DNA of 64,000 nt. It comes from an uncultured Bacteroidales bacterium (GTDB lineage Bacteria; Bacteroidota; Bacteroidia; Bacteroidales; Muribaculaceae). The stretch is from the NCBI GenBank assembly GCA_949285735.1, contig CASEAQ010000005.1, forward strand, positions 1 through 64,000. The letters are read 5' to 3'. The notes under the pieces are model-generated. The model searched no databases, was not told the origin of the DNA, and saw only the letters and a program-made list of their open reading frames with translations. A program made the translations under genes and the position numbers. This document shows, one piece after another, positions 62,603 through 64,000 of the stretch; positions within the stretch are counted from its first letter, which is position 1, and every line of letters begins with the position of its first letter.

Positions 62603-63448
62603 ATGGAGGGGAGAGGGTATTACATAGTGACGGGAGCGACGGGGGCTATCGGGCAAGCCATTTGCCGACGGCTGGTGGCTGAGGGGCTGAGCGTGATTGC
62701 CACTTGTCGCGACATGGTGCGTGGCGAGCGGCTTGCCAGCGACTTGCGGCAACTGGCTGCCAAGGGTGCCGAAGTGAGGATTGAAGCGTTGCAGCTCGAC
62801 GACAGCCGTTCGATAGACGACTTCGCCCGGCGCATCGTCGGCACTGCATCCATCGCCACCCTCATCAACAATGCCGGAACGATGTGCCGCCACTACGGCA
62901 CCAGCTACGACGGCTTTGAGCAAACTATGGCAGTCAACTACTTTGGTACCGTGCTGCTCACCCAACTGCTGCTGCCTGCGATAGCCGACGGCGGTTGCAT
63001 CGTGTTCACGACATCGGTCACACGCCGACTGCACCGCCTCACTGCCAACCTGCTGCACCCCACCAAGAGCGACTTCTCTCAACTTGGCACCTACGGACGC
63101 AGCAAACTTGCCCTGACGCACTATGCCATGCACCTTGCCGACACGCTGCGGGGGCGACTGCGCGTGAATTGCGCCGACCCGGGCATTGTCAACTCGGGCA
63201 TGATAACAATGCACCGATGGTTTGATCCTCTCGCCAACCTGCTGTTCCGCCCGCTAATCAGCTCCCCCGACCGTGGAGCAGAGTCGGCACTCCAAGCCGC
63301 CGCATCGCCGCTCACGGGCATGATTTTCCACCACTCCCGATGCCACCCCATCGAGAAGGAACTATCCCACGACGAAGCCCATCGGCAGCTAATCACAGCC
63401 ACCGACAACGTCGTGAAAAACATAATATTGATGTCCAAAGACTCGTAG
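62603..63448 (+). CDS. Short-chain dehydrogenase/reductase (possible hydroxysteroid dehydrogenase), copy 2
   Basis: The 281-residue SDR has T10-G-A-T-G-A-I-G17, N89-N-A-G92, S138 and Y164-x3-K168 (L-G-T-Y-G-R-S-K-L-A), and resembles retinol-dehydrogenase-type SDRs rather than the first copy. Context 12 bases after the AAA gene and behind the steroid-reductase-like genes suggests oxidation or reduction of a hydrophobic hydroxy/keto compound. A short perfect hairpin (ACGCACG-GCT-CGTGCGT, 63451-63467) follows the stop without T-run. Confidence 0.8.
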   Translation: MEGRGYYIVTGATGAIGQAICRRLVAEGLSVIATCRDMVRGERLASDLRQLAAKGAEVRIEALQLDDSRSIDDFARRIVGTASIATLINNAGTMCRHYGTSYDGFEQTMAVNYFGTVLLTQLLLPAIADGGCIVFTTSVTRRLHRLTANLLHPTKSDFSQLGTYGRSKLALTHYAMHLADTLRGRLRVNCADPGIVNSGMITMHRWFDPLANLLFRPLISSPDRGAESALQAAASPLTGMIFHHSRCHPIEKELSHDEAHRQLITATDNVVKNIILMSKDS

Positions 63449-63524
63449 TAACGCACGGCTCGTGCGTCCTATGCGCAACAACGGCATATCACATTGGCAT
63501 ACAATGCATTGAACAGGATCAAAA

Positions 63525-63869
63525 TCACCACTCGGCACTCCGCCAATATTTTAGACACATTTTCTTGAATGTTTTCACAAGGTAGTCCTTGATATCGGCT
63601 CTATACTTCTTCACCGGGGCAATTATGGAATCGATTTTCACCCCTTGCGACAAATTCGTTTCACCCTTGGCAATCGCTATGGGCACTTCGCCGACATACC
63701 GCTCAACCGAAGCCGCATTTTCGCCCCTACGCGCTTCGGCAACCACGCAAGTCTCCTCACGGTAATCTTCACGACCGTCATATTTAATATTTCTCAGTAT
63801 CATCTGCTCGGCACACAAATATGATACTGAAAAGAGCAATAATATGAGAATAAATAATTTCTGTTTCAT
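63525..63869 (-). CDS. Small secreted hypothetical protein
   Basis: The 114-residue product (MKQKLFILILLLFSVSYLCAEQ) has a signal peptide and a mostly polar remainder (AEARRGENAASVERYVGEVPIAIAKGETNLSQGVKIDS). The C-terminus K-T-F-K-K-M-C-L-K-Y-W-R-S-A-E-W is basic and aromatic. I do not recognise a family. It converges on the SDR gene. The complement of 63893-63900 (TAATTTTG) is a possible -7 box 24 bases upstream of the start. Confidence 0.6.
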   Translation of the reverse strand: MKQKLFILILLLFSVSYLCAEQMILRNIKYDGREDYREETCVVAEARRGENAASVERYVGEVPIAIAKGETNLSQGVKIDSIIAPVKKYRADIKDYLVKTFKKMCLKYWRSAEW

Positions 63870-64000
63870 ATTAAATTGCAATTTGTTTCCAACAAAATTA
63901 CGATATTAATCTGTCAAACCGAAATATTTCACCCATTTTTTTGTGTACATTTGGCAACGCCCTCAAAGTGTCTAACCCACTATATACAAGCAATATAACA

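Overview
The window looks like a chromosome segment of a gut-type Bacteroidales bacterium (phylum Bacteroidota; family not resolved, Muribaculaceae- or Prevotellaceae-like are possible). Reasons: a SusC/SusD pair with a DUF3823 lipoprotein, a hybrid two-component regulator with an AraC output domain, C-terminal tails resembling type IX sorting domains, promoters with the Bacteroidota -7 box TAnnTTTG, absence of Shine-Dalgarno sites, and the yceD-rpmF-fabH, der/era and DUF2141 gene families in their Bacteroidota form.

Layout. (1) 1-575: the end of a mobile or accessory element (C-terminus of an AlbA/RecG-like ATP-binding protein plus a small gene), then a 3'-tRNA-like fragment directly followed by a strong terminator, which reads as an attachment scar. 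(2) 752-2653: a SanA-like membrane protein and an unusual fusion of an FtsZ-like N-terminal nucleotide-binding half-domain with an ADP-ribosylglycohydrolase. (3) 2747-43030: a ~40 kb polysaccharide utilisation locus (PUL) for an arabinose- and (methyl)glucuronate-decorated plant polysaccharide such as glucuronoarabinoxylan or arabinogalactan. A leftward operon (18614 to 2747) encodes GH2, aldose epimerase, GH115, four corrinoid methyltransferase proteins, GH127, a FucP-type sugar permease, a broken second GH127 and a GH43-like protein. A rightward operon (18867-23100) encodes GH43, a GH5-like enzyme and GH51. A second leftward operon (38281 to 23312) encodes two large alpha/alpha-barrel-like proteins, a PA14 protein, SusC, SusD, a DUF3823 lipoprotein, an unknown secreted protein and two GH43 lipoproteins. 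The hybrid two-component regulator at 38947-43030 carries a one-base frameshift. (4) 43043-43690: an inverted-repeat cluster of REP-like hairpins and tRNA-Tyr. (5) 43685-57432: housekeeping genes (ribH, TPR, PfkB kinase, SIS isomerase, der, era, fabH, rpmF, yceD, rnhB, polyprenyl synthase, DUF2141, histidine kinase, HAD phosphatase, outer-membrane barrel). (6) 57541-63448: an acyltransferase, then a GC-rich rightward cluster with a steroid 5-alpha-reductase-like membrane protein, an Old-Yellow-Enzyme-type reductase and two short-chain dehydrogenases, interrupted by a lower-GC AAA ATPase.

The most interesting point is that a complete corrinoid methyl-transfer module (two URO-D-family methyltransferases, a B12-binding corrinoid protein and a stand-alone MetH-reactivation-type protein) lies inside the PUL operon, directly behind GH115, the family that releases (4-O-methyl)glucuronic acid. 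The arrangement predicts B12-dependent O-demethylation of a methylated plant sugar. Second are the FtsZ-like/ADP-ribosylglycohydrolase fusion and the putative steroid/bile-acid reductive cluster. All functional calls rest on reading motifs and context by eye; no database search was possible.
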